A stretch of DNA of 64,000 nt from Mesorhizobium sp. AR02 (GTDB lineage Bacteria > Pseudomonadota > Alphaproteobacteria > Rhizobiales > Rhizobiaceae): positions 1-64,000 of the forward strand of contig NZ_CP080531.1 of the NCBI RefSeq assembly GCF_024746835.1, given 5' to 3'. The first letter of the stretch is position 1, and every line of letters begins with the position of its first letter. The notes under the pieces are model-generated. The model saw only the letters and a list, made by a program, of their open reading frames with translations. It did not search any database and was not told the origin of the DNA. Below, piece by piece: positions 44,198 to 52,391 of this stretch. The translations under genes were made by a program, and so were the position numbers.

Positions 44198-46141
44198 TCA
44201 ATTTACCTCCGACGTCCGCCGGCGAACGATGACGCCGAGTTCGTCGCCCTCGCGGGCGAGGCGCAGACGCTCCTCGGCCTCGGTCGCCTCGCGCTGGCGG
44301 TCCCACATCGAAGCATAGAGGCCGTGCTTGCGCATCAATTCGACATGGGTGCCACGCTCGGCGATCTGGCCATCCTTCAGCACGATGATTTCGTCAGCGG
44401 AAATCACCGTCGACAGCCGGTGGGCAATCACGATGGTGGTGCGGCCCTTGCTGACGAGATCGAGCGCGGCCTGGATCTCCTGCTCGGTGTGGCTGTCCAG
44501 CGCCGAGGTGGCTTCGTCGAGCATCAGGATCGGCGGTGCTTTCAGGATTGTGCGGGCAATCGCGACACGCTGCTTCTCGCCACCCGAGAGTTTCAGCCCG
44601 CGCTCGCCGACCATCGACTTGTAGCCGTCGGGCAGCTTCTCGATGAACGGCCCGATCTGCGCGAGTTCGGCTGCCTTGCGCACCTCCTCTTCGCTCGCAC
44701 CGACGCCGCCGTAACGGATGTTGTAGGCGATGGTGTCGTTGAACAGCACCGTGTCCTGCGGCACCATGCCGAGCATCGCGCGCAGGCTGTCCTGGGTGAC
44801 CTCCCTGATATCCTGGCCGTCGATCAACACCTGGCCGGCCTGCACGTCGTAGAAGCGGAACAGCAGGCGCGAGATGGTCGACTTGCCAGCGCCCGACGGC
44901 CCGACGATGGCGACGGTCTTGCCGGCCGGCACCTCGAAGCTGACGCCTTTCAGGATCTTGCGGTTCGGATCATAGGAGAAATGCACGTCGCGGAACTCGA
45001 CCTTGCCGGCGCCGACGACCAACGGCCTGGCATCCGGCTTGTCGACGATCTCCTGCGGCACGTCGAGCAGGTCGAACATGTGCTCGATGTCGGTCAACCC
45101 TTGCCGGATTTCACGGTAGATGAAGCCGATGAAGTTGAGCGGTACGGAAAGCTGCACCAGCATGGCGTTGATGAAGACGAAGTCGCCGACCGTCTGTGTA
45201 TGGGCCTGCACCTCCAGCGCCGACATGCACATGACGACGACCGTGCCGAGGCCGAAGATGACGCCCTGGCCGAAGTTCAGCCAACCGAGCGAGGTCCAGG
45301 TCTTGGTGGCGGCGATCTCGTAGCGCGCCATCGAGCGGTCGAAGCGCTCGGCCTCCATGCGCTCATTGGTGAAATACTTGACCGTCTCGAAATTGAGCAG
45401 CGAGTCGATCGCCTTGGTGTTGGCGTCGGTATCGCTGTCGTTCATGTCGCGGCGGATCGAGATGCGCCAGTCGCTCGCTTTGACCGTGAACCAGACATAG
45501 AGGCAAACGGTAGCCGCCACCACGGCCACGTATTTCCAGCCATAGGTGAAGCCGAATATGCCGGCGGTCAGCGCGAATTCGAGAATGGTCGGCGCCGTGT
45601 TCAGCATGATGAAACGCACGATCGTTTCGATGCCCTTGGTGCCGCGCTCGATGATGCGCGACAGGCCACCGGTGCGGCGCTCCAGATGAAAGCGCAGCGA
45701 CAGCTGATGCATATGCACGAAGGTGCGGAAGGCGAGCTGGCGCACCGCATGCTGGCCAACGCGGGCAAACAGCGCATCGCGCAACTGGTTGAAGCCGAGC
45801 TGGACGAGCCTCAGCACGTTGTAGGCAATAACCAGCATCACCGGGGCGAGCATGAAAGAAGGCAGCGGCGGTGGCACCTTGGAGCCGCCCGCCAGCGCAT
45901 CGGTTGCCCATTTGAAGAAATAGGGGCCGGCGACCAGCGTCACCTTGGCGACGACCAGCAGCAGTGTCGCCCAGGTGACGCGCGCCCTCAGATCGGCGCG
46001 GTCGGCCGGCCACATATAGGGCCAGAGGTTGCGCAATGTCGTGAGCGTTGAGGTGTCGGCGGAGACGGTTTTTTCGACCACTTTTCTTGCCTTTTGGGTG
46101 AGAGGGTCAGCGGCCGGAGCAGCAGGAATTGACGAGCGCAT
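44198..46141 (-). CDS. Atm1-like ABC exporter (fused permease-ATPase)
   Basis: This is a half-size type IV ABC exporter of 647 residues. The membrane domain covers about 50-345 with six helices. The ATPase covers about 375-610, with Walker [10 protein letters not shown], signature LSGGEKQRVAIAR and Walker B ILMLDEATSALD. It resembles Atm1/HMT1-type exporters of glutathione or metal-thiol conjugates. The ATG at 46141 overlaps the arsR-type gene by 35 bases; an in-frame GTG at 46081, just past that gene's stop, is an alternative start. Control by the adjacent ArsR protein is likely. Confidence 0.86.
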   Translation of the reverse strand: MRSSIPAAPAADPLTQKARKVVEKTVSADTSTLTTLRNLWPYMWPADRADLRARVTWATLLLVVAKVTLVAGPYFFKWATDALAGGSKVPPPLPSFMLAPVMLVIAYNVLRLVQLGFNQLRDALFARVGQHAVRQLAFRTFVHMHQLSLRFHLERRTGGLSRIIERGTKGIETIVRFIMLNTAPTILEFALTAGIFGFTYGWKYVAVVAATVCLYVWFTVKASDWRISIRRDMNDSDTDANTKAIDSLLNFETVKYFTNERMEAERFDRSMARYEIAATKTWTSLGWLNFGQGVIFGLGTVVVMCMSALEVQAHTQTVGDFVFINAMLVQLSVPLNFIGFIYREIRQGLTDIEHMFDLLDVPQEIVDKPDARPLVVGAGKVEFRDVHFSYDPNRKILKGVSFEVPAGKTVAIVGPSGAGKSTISRLLFRFYDVQAGQVLIDGQDIREVTQDSLRAMLGMVPQDTVLFNDTIAYNIRYGGVGASEEEVRKAAELAQIGPFIEKLPDGYKSMVGERGLKLSGGEKQRVAIARTILKAPPILMLDEATSALDSHTEQEIQAALDLVSKGRTTIVIAHRLSTVISADEIIVLKDGQIAERGTHVELMRKHGLYASMWDRQREATEAEERLRLAREGDELGVIVRRRTSEVN

Positions 46142-46454
46142 TCAGCGATGCCGACAGGTTGGCGAGCGCGGCATGATCGACCGCATAGCGCGAGCGCTGG
46201 CGGTCGGGCTCGAAGCGGACCAGACCGGCCTCGACCAATATTTTCAGATGCTGCGAGACGGTTGACTGCGCCAGATCGAAACGATCGACCACTTCACGGC
46301 AGCAGCAGGAATTGCTGGCCGAGAGGTGCTTCAGTATCTCAATCCGTGCCGGATGCGACAACGCCGCGAATCGCGCCGCGACAGCGCGGCTGTCGGAGAT
46401 GCAGTTGGGTAGAGCGCTGGTAATGCGGTCTGGTTCAAGGGTGGATTCTGTCAT
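46107..46454 (-). CDS. ArsR-family metal-type regulator
   Basis: This 115-residue winged-helix regulator has the HTH VVDRFDLAQSTVSQHLKILVEAGLV (about residues 55-80, quoted in part). A distinctive CCC run just before it (SNSCCCREV, about 48-54) and a CC pair at the C-terminal end (NSCCSGR) look like soft-metal ligands of the ArsR/SmtB type. It lies immediately upstream of, and overlaps, an Atm1-like exporter gene, so it probably derepresses that exporter when thiophilic metals or metalloids bind. Confidence 0.87.
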   Translation of the reverse strand: MTESTLEPDRITSALPNCISDSRAVAARFAALSHPARIEILKHLSASNSCCCREVVDRFDLAQSTVSQHLKILVEAGLVRFEPDRQRSRYAVDHAALANLSASLNALVNSCCSGR

Positions 46455-46521
46455 CGTTCATCGGCGATAGACGATGGACGGCACCGCCGCAAGCTACTCT
46501 TCCGGGCAGATCCGACGGCGG

Positions 46522-47454
46522 CTAGTGCTCCGGTATGGATTTCTCGATCCCTGGAATAGCGGCAATCTGTTCCGCCAGAAACTCGACCAGCAAGCGCACC
46601 CTGGCGACGCCCGCGCGCTCCGGGACAATCAACATGTTCAGCGGGACGGACGTCAGCGAATAATCCGCCAGGATCGTCTCGAGCAAGCCCGCCGCCAGAA
46701 GATCGTCCACAAGCCATCGATGCGCCGGCGCGATCCCTCGAGCGGCAACCATGGCCTGTCGCGCGGCAAGCCCATGATCGATACGCAGTCGCCCCGCGAA
46801 AGGCACCATATGGCGTTCGCCGCCGGCGCCCTGCAAAGCAAGCGTTTCGCTGCCCGCCACGTTCGACATCCGGATGCCCTCATGCCGGGACAGATCCGAA
46901 GGGACAGACGGTCTTCCCCGCGCCGCCAGATAATCCGGAGATGCCACGAGCAGACGCCGCGACTGGCCGAGGGCCCGCAGCTTCAACGAGCTGTCCGTGA
47001 GCGGCCCCAGGCGAAGCGCGATGTCGACACCCTCGCGGACGAGATCCACCCGCTCATCCGTGAGGCTGAGGTCAACCCCGATGTCAGGATGACGGTCCTG
47101 AAAAGCGAAGATCAGCCGGCTGACGTGCAAGACACCGAAGGCCGCCGTACAGCTTATCCGGATCGTGCCGGCGGGCGCGCCACGCGTGCCCCGGGCCTCA
47201 TCGCTGGCCTGTTCGACGAGGCGCAGGATCTGAACGCTGTTGGCATAATAGCGGCTGCCTTCGGCGGTCATTGTCACCCGCCGGGTCGTTCTGCTGAGCA
47301 AAGGCACGCCGACCGCCTCTTCGAGCTCACGCACCTGCCGCGTGATCGTTGATTGCCCTACCCCAAATTCCCGCGCGACGGCTGACAGGCTGCCACGTTC
47401 GGCCACGCGAATGAAGGTGCGCATACGCTCGAATGTAATGTCGGACTTATCCAT
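46522..47454 (-). CDS. LysR-family transcriptional regulator
   Basis: This 310-residue regulator has an N-terminal HTH (about 10-65: FIRVAERGSLSAVAREFGVGQSTITRQV) and an effector domain. The ATG at 47454 starts MDKSDITFERM. It is divergent from a flavodoxin-fold quinone reductase gene 94 bases away. Such LysR-reductase pairs usually regulate the reductase in response to quinones or electrophiles; this is inference. Confidence 0.88.
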   Translation of the reverse strand: MDKSDITFERMRTFIRVAERGSLSAVAREFGVGQSTITRQVRELEEAVGVPLLSRTTRRVTMTAEGSRYYANSVQILRLVEQASDEARGTRGAPAGTIRISCTAAFGVLHVSRLIFAFQDRHPDIGVDLSLTDERVDLVREGVDIALRLGPLTDSSLKLRALGQSRRLLVASPDYLAARGRPSVPSDLSRHEGIRMSNVAGSETLALQGAGGERHMVPFAGRLRIDHGLAARQAMVAARGIAPAHRWLVDDLLAAGLLETILADYSLTSVPLNMLIVPERAGVARVRLLVEFLAEQIAAIPGIEKSIPEH

Positions 47455-47548
47455 TATTCGGCACAATATTATGCATTACCTGCATATAGTGGATCGTACC
47501 GCCATTGGCTACCTTCCCGTCAGTCTCCTCAATATCGGATCTGACCCC

Positions 47549-48346
47549 ATGAAAGTCCTGCTTGTCTTCGCTCACCCTGAACCACGCTCGCTGAGCGGCG
47601 CCCTTCGTGACGTCGCCATCAAGGAGCTCGAAGCCCAAGGGCATGAGGTGCGCGTATCGGACCTGTACGCCGATGGCTGGAAATCCGAAGTCGATCGCGC
47701 TGACTTCCCATCGCTGGCACCTGATTCGCGATTCATCCCGGTCGCGGCTTCCAAGAAGGGTTTCGAAGGCAACACGCTAACCGGGGATGTTAAGGCCGAG
47801 ATCGAGAAACTCCTGTGGGCCGACACCTTGATCCTGCAGTTCCCGCTGTGGTGGTTCGCCATGCCGGCGATCCTCAAGGGCTGGGTCGACCGTGTGTTCG
47901 CCTACGGATTCGCCTATGGCGTTGGTGAGCATAGCGATCGGCGCTGGGGCGATCGCTATGGTGAGGGGACCCTTGTCGGAAAACGCGCGATGCTGATCGT
48001 GACCGCTGGAGGTTGGGAAGAGCACTATACGCCGCGCGGGATCAACGGACCTATCGACGACCTGCTGTTCCCGATCAATCACGGGATCCTCTATTACCCG
48101 GGATACGACGTGCTTCCGCCGTTCGTGGTCTACAAGGTCGATCGTCTCGAAGAGGCTGGCTTCGAACCCGTGGCCGAATGCCTGCGTGACAGGATGCGGA
48201 CACTGGCAACGACGCCACCCATCCCATACCGTCGGCAAAATGGCGGAGATTATCTCATCCCGAGTATGAATCTCCGCCCTGAACTGGGCGATCCCGGCGC
48301 AACCGGTTTCACGCTTCACTCCAACCAAGCAGGCGATGCCAGCTGA
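47549..48346 (+). CDS. NAD(P)H dehydrogenase (quinone), flavodoxin-like fold
   Basis: This 265-residue protein of the NQO1/MdaB-type flavodoxin fold begins MKVLLVFAHPEPRSLSGAL and contains the FMN/FAD-binding block LQFPLWWFAMPAILKGWVDRVF (quoted in part, about residues 95-112) and the VTAGGWEEHY loop. It reduces quinones or similar electrophiles by two electrons using NAD(P)H. The start at 47549 fits the family. It is divergent from a LysR regulator and convergent with the LysM gene. Confidence 0.85.
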   Translation: MKVLLVFAHPEPRSLSGALRDVAIKELEAQGHEVRVSDLYADGWKSEVDRADFPSLAPDSRFIPVAASKKGFEGNTLTGDVKAEIEKLLWADTLILQFPLWWFAMPAILKGWVDRVFAYGFAYGVGEHSDRRWGDRYGEGTLVGKRAMLIVTAGGWEEHYTPRGINGPIDDLLFPINHGILYYPGYDVLPPFVVYKVDRLEEAGFEPVAECLRDRMRTLATTPPIPYRRQNGGDYLIPSMNLRPELGDPGATGFTLHSNQAGDAS

Positions 48347-48359
48347 TCGAGGTGGACTT

Positions 48360-50000
48360 CTACTCCGGCTTGGTCGGCGCCGTCGTCGCCTGCTCGCCCA
48401 TTGCCTTGAGGTCGGCGGCTTCGCCTTCCTTGGACTTTTCCGGCACCTTGAACACCTGGCCTGGCCAGATGCGATTGGGATCCCTGATCTGGTCCTGGTT
48501 GGCCAGGTAGATGGTCGAATAGCGCACGCCATGGCCGTAAACGCGCCGCGAAATCCGCCACAGCGTGTCGTTGCGGCGGATGATGACGGCGCCGTCGGCA
48601 TGTTCGAGCTTGGGTGACACGACCTCCGGCACATCGCTTGGCGGCGTGGCCGCAGCGACAACGGCCGGAGCCTCGGTGGCGGGCGCAGCCGGCGCCGGTG
48701 CCGTCTCCGCCGGAGCGGCGGCAAACGCCGGTGCCTCGGCGGCAGGTGCCGCGGGCGCCGGAGCGGGCTCGGCCGGGGCAGCCGCAACAACGGCAGGGGC
48801 GGCAGGGGCTTCAGCGGCGGCAGGTGCGGCCGGCTTGGTCTCTGCTGGCTTGGCATCCGCTGGCTTGGTCCCGGCGGGCGCCACCGCGGCAACCGCTTCG
48901 CCCGGCTCACGCTCGAACGGCACGGCGGCGCGGGCCACCACCTTCACGCCGTCGGCATCGAGGCCGTCGACATGGATGGTGTAACTGCCGACCGGAATGT
49001 CGCGCGTCGCCTCGACGAGGAAATGACCGTCCGGCGATGTCTGCGCGTCACCGAGCAGGATGTCGTTGGCATAGGCGCGCACCTTGCGGCCCGGATCGGC
49101 GAGGCCGGCGACAAAGATCTTTTTGCCGTCGATCTCGACCGCCTCGACAACGATCTTGGGTTCGGCCACGGCTGCGGCGGGTGGTGTTGCCGGCGCGGCC
49201 GGAGCCGGTGCAGCCTCGACAACGGCCGGTGCGGGTGCCGGTGCGGCTGGCGCCGGGGCAGCAGCTGCGGGCGCTTCGGCGGCCGGAGCCGCCGCCGGTG
49301 CAGCCGGCGCGGCAGCCTGGTCGCCGGTGGCAGGTGCTGCCGGTTTGGTCTCGGGCGCCGGAACCGTCAGCAGTTCAGCCGGTTTGCCAGGCTCTTCGAC
49401 CATGGCCAGCACCTGGCCGGCAGCATCCTTGGGAACCGAAACGACGGCGGTCTGCACCGAGACGGTCACCACCGTGCCGACCGCCGAACGCAGTGCAATT
49501 GTGTAGTCGCCCGGCTTCAGCGGATCGTCGAGCACGATGACAAAGGCGCCATCGGGGCCCGCCACCGTTGAACCGAGCACGGTTGTGCCGTTCAGGATCT
49601 GGACCTTTGAATTGGGCGCTGCATTGCCGGCAATGACGATCGAACCATTGCTCTCGACGCGCACGACATCGAAAGTCGGTGCGATCGGGCCGGCCGCTGC
49701 TGGCGTGGCCGGAGCCGCCGCATCGGTTGCTGGTGCTGCCGGAGCCTCCGTTGCAGGCGCGGCCGGGGCCGCCGTCTGCGGCGCCGCGGCCGGAGCAGCC
49801 GGCACCGCCGGCGCTGGCAATCGCCCTTCCGTGCCGGGATCAGCCGGTTTCGGCGCAGCCGGCGGCGTCAAGGCCGCGACCTGCGCCGGCGGCGTTGGAT
49901 GAAGATACGGGTCGAGTGCGCCCGATACATAGGCGGTTCCCGCGGCCGCGACGGTCCCACCCGCCGCGAACAGGAACGCCTTCAATGGATTAATTGCCAT
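48360..50000 (-). CDS. LysM domain-containing Ala/Pro-rich envelope protein
   Basis: This 546-residue protein has an N-terminal hydrophobic segment (about 6-28), then long Ala/Pro/Glu low-complexity linkers alternating with two Ig-like or bacterial-Ig-like modules (about 110-190 and 275-365). A C-terminal LysM domain (about 475-530: NDTLWRISRRVYGHG, PNRIWPGQVFKVP) should bind peptidoglycan. It is probably anchored in the inner membrane and spans the periplasm. Function is unknown. A direct repeat and a minus-strand terminator-like hairpin lie upstream. Confidence 0.85.
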   Translation of the reverse strand: MAINPLKAFLFAAGGTVAAAGTAYVSGALDPYLHPTPPAQVAALTPPAAPKPADPGTEGRLPAPAVPAAPAAAPQTAAPAAPATEAPAAPATDAAAPATPAAAGPIAPTFDVVRVESNGSIVIAGNAAPNSKVQILNGTTVLGSTVAGPDGAFVIVLDDPLKPGDYTIALRSAVGTVVTVSVQTAVVSVPKDAAGQVLAMVEEPGKPAELLTVPAPETKPAAPATGDQAAAPAAPAAAPAAEAPAAAAPAPAAPAPAPAVVEAAPAPAAPATPPAAAVAEPKIVVEAVEIDGKKIFVAGLADPGRKVRAYANDILLGDAQTSPDGHFLVEATRDIPVGSYTIHVDGLDADGVKVVARAAVPFEREPGEAVAAVAPAGTKPADAKPAETKPAAPAAAEAPAAPAVVAAAPAEPAPAPAAPAAEAPAFAAAPAETAPAPAAPATEAPAVVAAATPPSDVPEVVSPKLEHADGAVIIRRNDTLWRISRRVYGHGVRYSTIYLANQDQIRDPNRIWPGQVFKVPEKSKEGEAADLKAMGEQATTAPTKPE

Positions 50001-50050
50001 ATTTCCCTACCCCTTAGCCACCTAATGCCGGTCTAGCGTGTTTTGCCAAG

Positions 50051-50107
50051 ACCGACAAGAAAAACGGACCGACAAGAAAAAGCCCCGGCTCGTTGGCCCC
50101 TGGGGCT
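50051..50107 (-). terminator. Minus-strand terminator-like hairpin and direct repeat upstream of the LysM gene
   Basis: ACCGACAAGAAAAA occurs twice (50051-50064, 50068-50081). The second copy runs into AGCCCC (50081-50086), which pairs with GGGGCT (50102-50107). Read on the minus strand this is a GC stem followed by a T-rich tract, as in an intrinsic terminator. It would block transcripts entering the LysM gene from upstream. Confidence 0.45.
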
Positions 50108-50143
50108 TGACCGCGCTTTCAGACCCAATCACCAATCATCGGT

Positions 50144-50755
50144 ATGAACACGATTCGATCCGTCTGCGTCTATTGCGGCTCGTCTCCGGGCCGCGATGAA
50201 ATCTATGCGAAGGCCGGACACCTGCTTGGCCGCTCAATTGCCAAAGCGGGCCTGCGGCTGGTCTATGGCGGCGGCACCAAAGGCATTATGGGCGCCGTAG
50301 CCGAAGGCGCGCTCAAGGCCGGCGGCAAGGTGACAGGCATCATTCCCCGCTTCCTGATCAACAAGGAAGCAACAGAAACCGCGCTCGACCGGCTCGATGA
50401 ACTCCTCATCACCGACAACATGCACGAGCGCAAACACAGGATGTTCGAGAAATCCGACGCCTTTGTGGCGTTGCCCGGCGGCATCGGCACAGTCGAGGAG
50501 ATCGTTGAAATCATGACCTGGGGGCAGCTCGGCCATCACCGCAAACCGATCGTCTTTGGCAATATCAACGGATTCTGGGATCCGATGCTGTCGTTGCTTG
50601 ATCACATGGCGGCAGAGGGCTTTATCCACACCGCGCAACGGGTCAAGCCGCTGGTCGTCAACGACCCGGAGGCCATCGTCGCCGCCATAATGGTGGCAGG
50701 CTCCTCCGTCGACGCCCCGACCGAGGGCGTGCAGTCGGTGATAGACAAGATGTAA
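50144..50755 (+). CDS. LOG family protein (TIGR00730), putative cytokinin riboside monophosphate phosphoribohydrolase
   Basis: This 203-residue Rossmann-like protein has the LOG hallmarks GGGTKGIMGAVAEGAL (about residues 43-58) and PGGIGTVEEIVE (about 111-122), the nucleotide-binding and catalytic motif. Family members release free cytokinin bases from nucleotide forms, though many bacterial homologues act on AMP. In a plant-associated bacterium, cytokinin activation is possible but not shown. The ATG at 50144 follows a GGTATG context. A perfect octamer repeat array lies just after the stop. Confidence 0.87.
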   Translation: MNTIRSVCVYCGSSPGRDEIYAKAGHLLGRSIAKAGLRLVYGGGTKGIMGAVAEGALKAGGKVTGIIPRFLINKEATETALDRLDELLITDNMHERKHRMFEKSDAFVALPGGIGTVEEIVEIMTWGQLGHHRKPIVFGNINGFWDPMLSLLDHMAAEGFIHTAQRVKPLVVNDPEAIVAAIMVAGSSVDAPTEGVQSVIDKM

Positions 50756-50806
50756 GGTTAGGGGAGTAAGGGAATAGGGCATTAAGGCAGCAGGGAAAGA
50801 CAGTAC

Positions 50807-50982
50807 CTACTGCCCTACTGCCCTACTGCCCTACTGCCCTACTGCCCTACTGCCCTACTGCCCTACTGCCCTACTGCCCTACTGCCCTACTGCCCTACTG
50901 CCCTACTGCCCTACTGCCCTACTGCCCTACTGCCCTACTGCCCTACTGCCCTACTGCCCTACTGCCCTACTGCCCTACTGCC
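50807..50982. repeat. Perfect octamer tandem array (22 copies of CTACTGCC)
   Basis: The unit CTACTGCC repeats without error 22 times (176 bases). The bases just upstream (50761-50806) carry imperfect inverse-orientation units such as AGTAAGGG, AATAGGGC and CAGCAGGG, so a cruciform or slipped hairpin could form. The array lies between the convergent LOG and LysR genes and contains the LysR stop codon. It is a likely hotspot for copy-number variation. Confidence 0.95.
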
Positions 50983-51851
50983 CTCCGCAAATCCCCAATC
51001 ACCGCGCGCCGATCCTGTCGCCGCCAAGCCAGGTGAATCGAGACCGTGCGGTCGAACCATGGCAGATCGCGGAACACGATCCGTGGCGGTGCGGCGGCAC
51101 GCAGGCTGGATTGCACCGTCGCCAGGCCAAGGCCGGCGCTGACCAGGCCGAGCGAGGTCAGTGGATCGGCTGTTTCATAGGCGATATCGGGCAGAAAGCC
51201 GGCCTTGGCGCAGGCGGCCAGGAATTGGCCGCGATTGGTGTCGTCAGGCTGGCGTACCACGGTGATCCAGGTGCGGCCATCGAGATGGTGCGGCCTGATG
51301 TCCGACAACTGGACAAGCGGGTCATCTTCGGGGATCGCCAGCACCAGCGGCTCGCGCCGCACCAGCATGCTGTCGATGTCCGGATCGCCGACCGGGGCCG
51401 GAGCGTAGACGAAGCCGAGGTCGAGCACGCGCTGCCGCAAATCGTCGAACTGCGCCGCCGTGCGCCGGCTCCTGAGCTGAAGATGGAAATCGGGCCGCTC
51501 GCGGCGGAATTGCCTGAGCATGTCGGCGACCAGCCCGGCATGCACCGCACCCTCGACATAGCCGATGGCGAGACGGCCGACCGCGCCGCTGGCGAGGTTG
51601 CGACCGAACTCCTCCACGCGCAGTGCATTGGCGAGCAGCGCGCGGGCCTCGGTGAGGAAGGCGCGGCCCTCGGCATTGAGATGAACCCGCTGCTTTGCCC
51701 GTTCGAACAGAGCGACGCCCAGCTGCTGCTCGAGCTGCATGATCTGCCGGCTGAGCGGCGATTGCGAAATATGCAGCAGTTCGGCCGCACGACCGACATT
51801 GCCGGTTTCGGCGACAGTGATGAAGTAGCGGAGCTGGCGCAGGTCGAACAT
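50967..51851 (-). CDS. LysR-family transcriptional regulator with repeat-encoded C terminus
   Basis: This 294-residue regulator has an HTH at about residues 4-62 (RYFITVAETGNVGRAAELLH, SQSPLSRQIMQLE) and a substrate-binding domain with CbnR/BenM-type features. The ATG at 51851 follows GAAGAG; a TTG four codons upstream is the longer reading. Its last codons (ending AVGQ) and TAG stop lie in the octamer array. It is divergent from a small muconolactone-isomerase-like gene 104 bases away and likely regulates it. Confidence 0.86.
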   Translation of the reverse strand: MFDLRQLRYFITVAETGNVGRAAELLHISQSPLSRQIMQLEQQLGVALFERAKQRVHLNAEGRAFLTEARALLANALRVEEFGRNLASGAVGRLAIGYVEGAVHAGLVADMLRQFRRERPDFHLQLRSRRTAAQFDDLRQRVLDLGFVYAPAPVGDPDIDSMLVRREPLVLAIPEDDPLVQLSDIRPHHLDGRTWITVVRQPDDTNRGQFLAACAKAGFLPDIAYETADPLTSLGLVSAGLGLATVQSSLRAAAPPRIVFRDLPWFDRTVSIHLAWRRQDRRAVIGDLRRAVGQ

Positions 51852-51954
51852 TTTTCTCTTCAAGTCTCTATAGGTCTCAACTTTAGCTTAATCAGTCTTG
51901 GACAGTCTGACCAGCCACAGGGATAGTCGGCCATCCCAACCAAAGGAGACCGAC

Positions 51955-52245
51955 ATGCAGTTCTTTGCCCTTCTCACCCGCAACACCGCAAAGTCCGGAG
52001 ACGCCGACTTTGCACCACTTCTGCCCGGCGAGGCCGAACAGCGGCGCACGCTCTACGCCGAGGGCGCGGTGCGCCAGGTCTGGAACCGTGGCGACATTCC
52101 CGGCAGCGGCATGATGTTCGAGGCATCAGACGACGCCGAGGTGCGCGGCCATCTCGCCACTCTGCCACTGATCAAGGCCGGCATGATGGACATCGCCGCG
52201 ATCGTGCCGCTCAACCCCTACCCCGGTTTTGGGCCGAAGCGCTGA
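51955..52245 (+). CDS. Muconolactone isomerase-like / YCII-like small protein
   Basis: This 96-residue dimeric alpha/beta-barrel protein begins MQFFALLTRN and has the AEQRRTLYAEGAVRQVW segment and an LPLIKAGMMDI block resembling muconolactone-isomerase-like domains. Such proteins are often stand-alone and of unknown activity. AAAGGAGACCGAC precedes the ATG. It is divergent from a LysR gene, which suggests an inducible catabolic or stress function. Confidence 0.75.
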   Translation: MQFFALLTRNTAKSGDADFAPLLPGEAEQRRTLYAEGAVRQVWNRGDIPGSGMMFEASDDAEVRGHLATLPLIKAGMMDIAAIVPLNPYPGFGPKR

Positions 52246-52391
52246 ACCGCATCAGACGGAGCGGTCGACGGCGCTCACCGCCGGCCGCTGGTCGAGCAGC
52301 AACGTAGAAGCCTCGCGGACGCTCCGGCGATTTCCATTTGCGGCGAATCTCCTGGTTGGTTATCGGGGAGATGGGCAAGGGGGATTGAACG

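Noticed and set aside
30780..48346. Genomic island or prophage in the mosaic middle of the window
   Set aside because: No integrase, transposase, tRNA border, phage gene or base-composition break is visible; the genes are typical small chromosomal units.
50807..50982. CRISPR array
   Set aside because: The unit is 8 bases with no spacers and there are no cas genes nearby; it is a simple tandem repeat.
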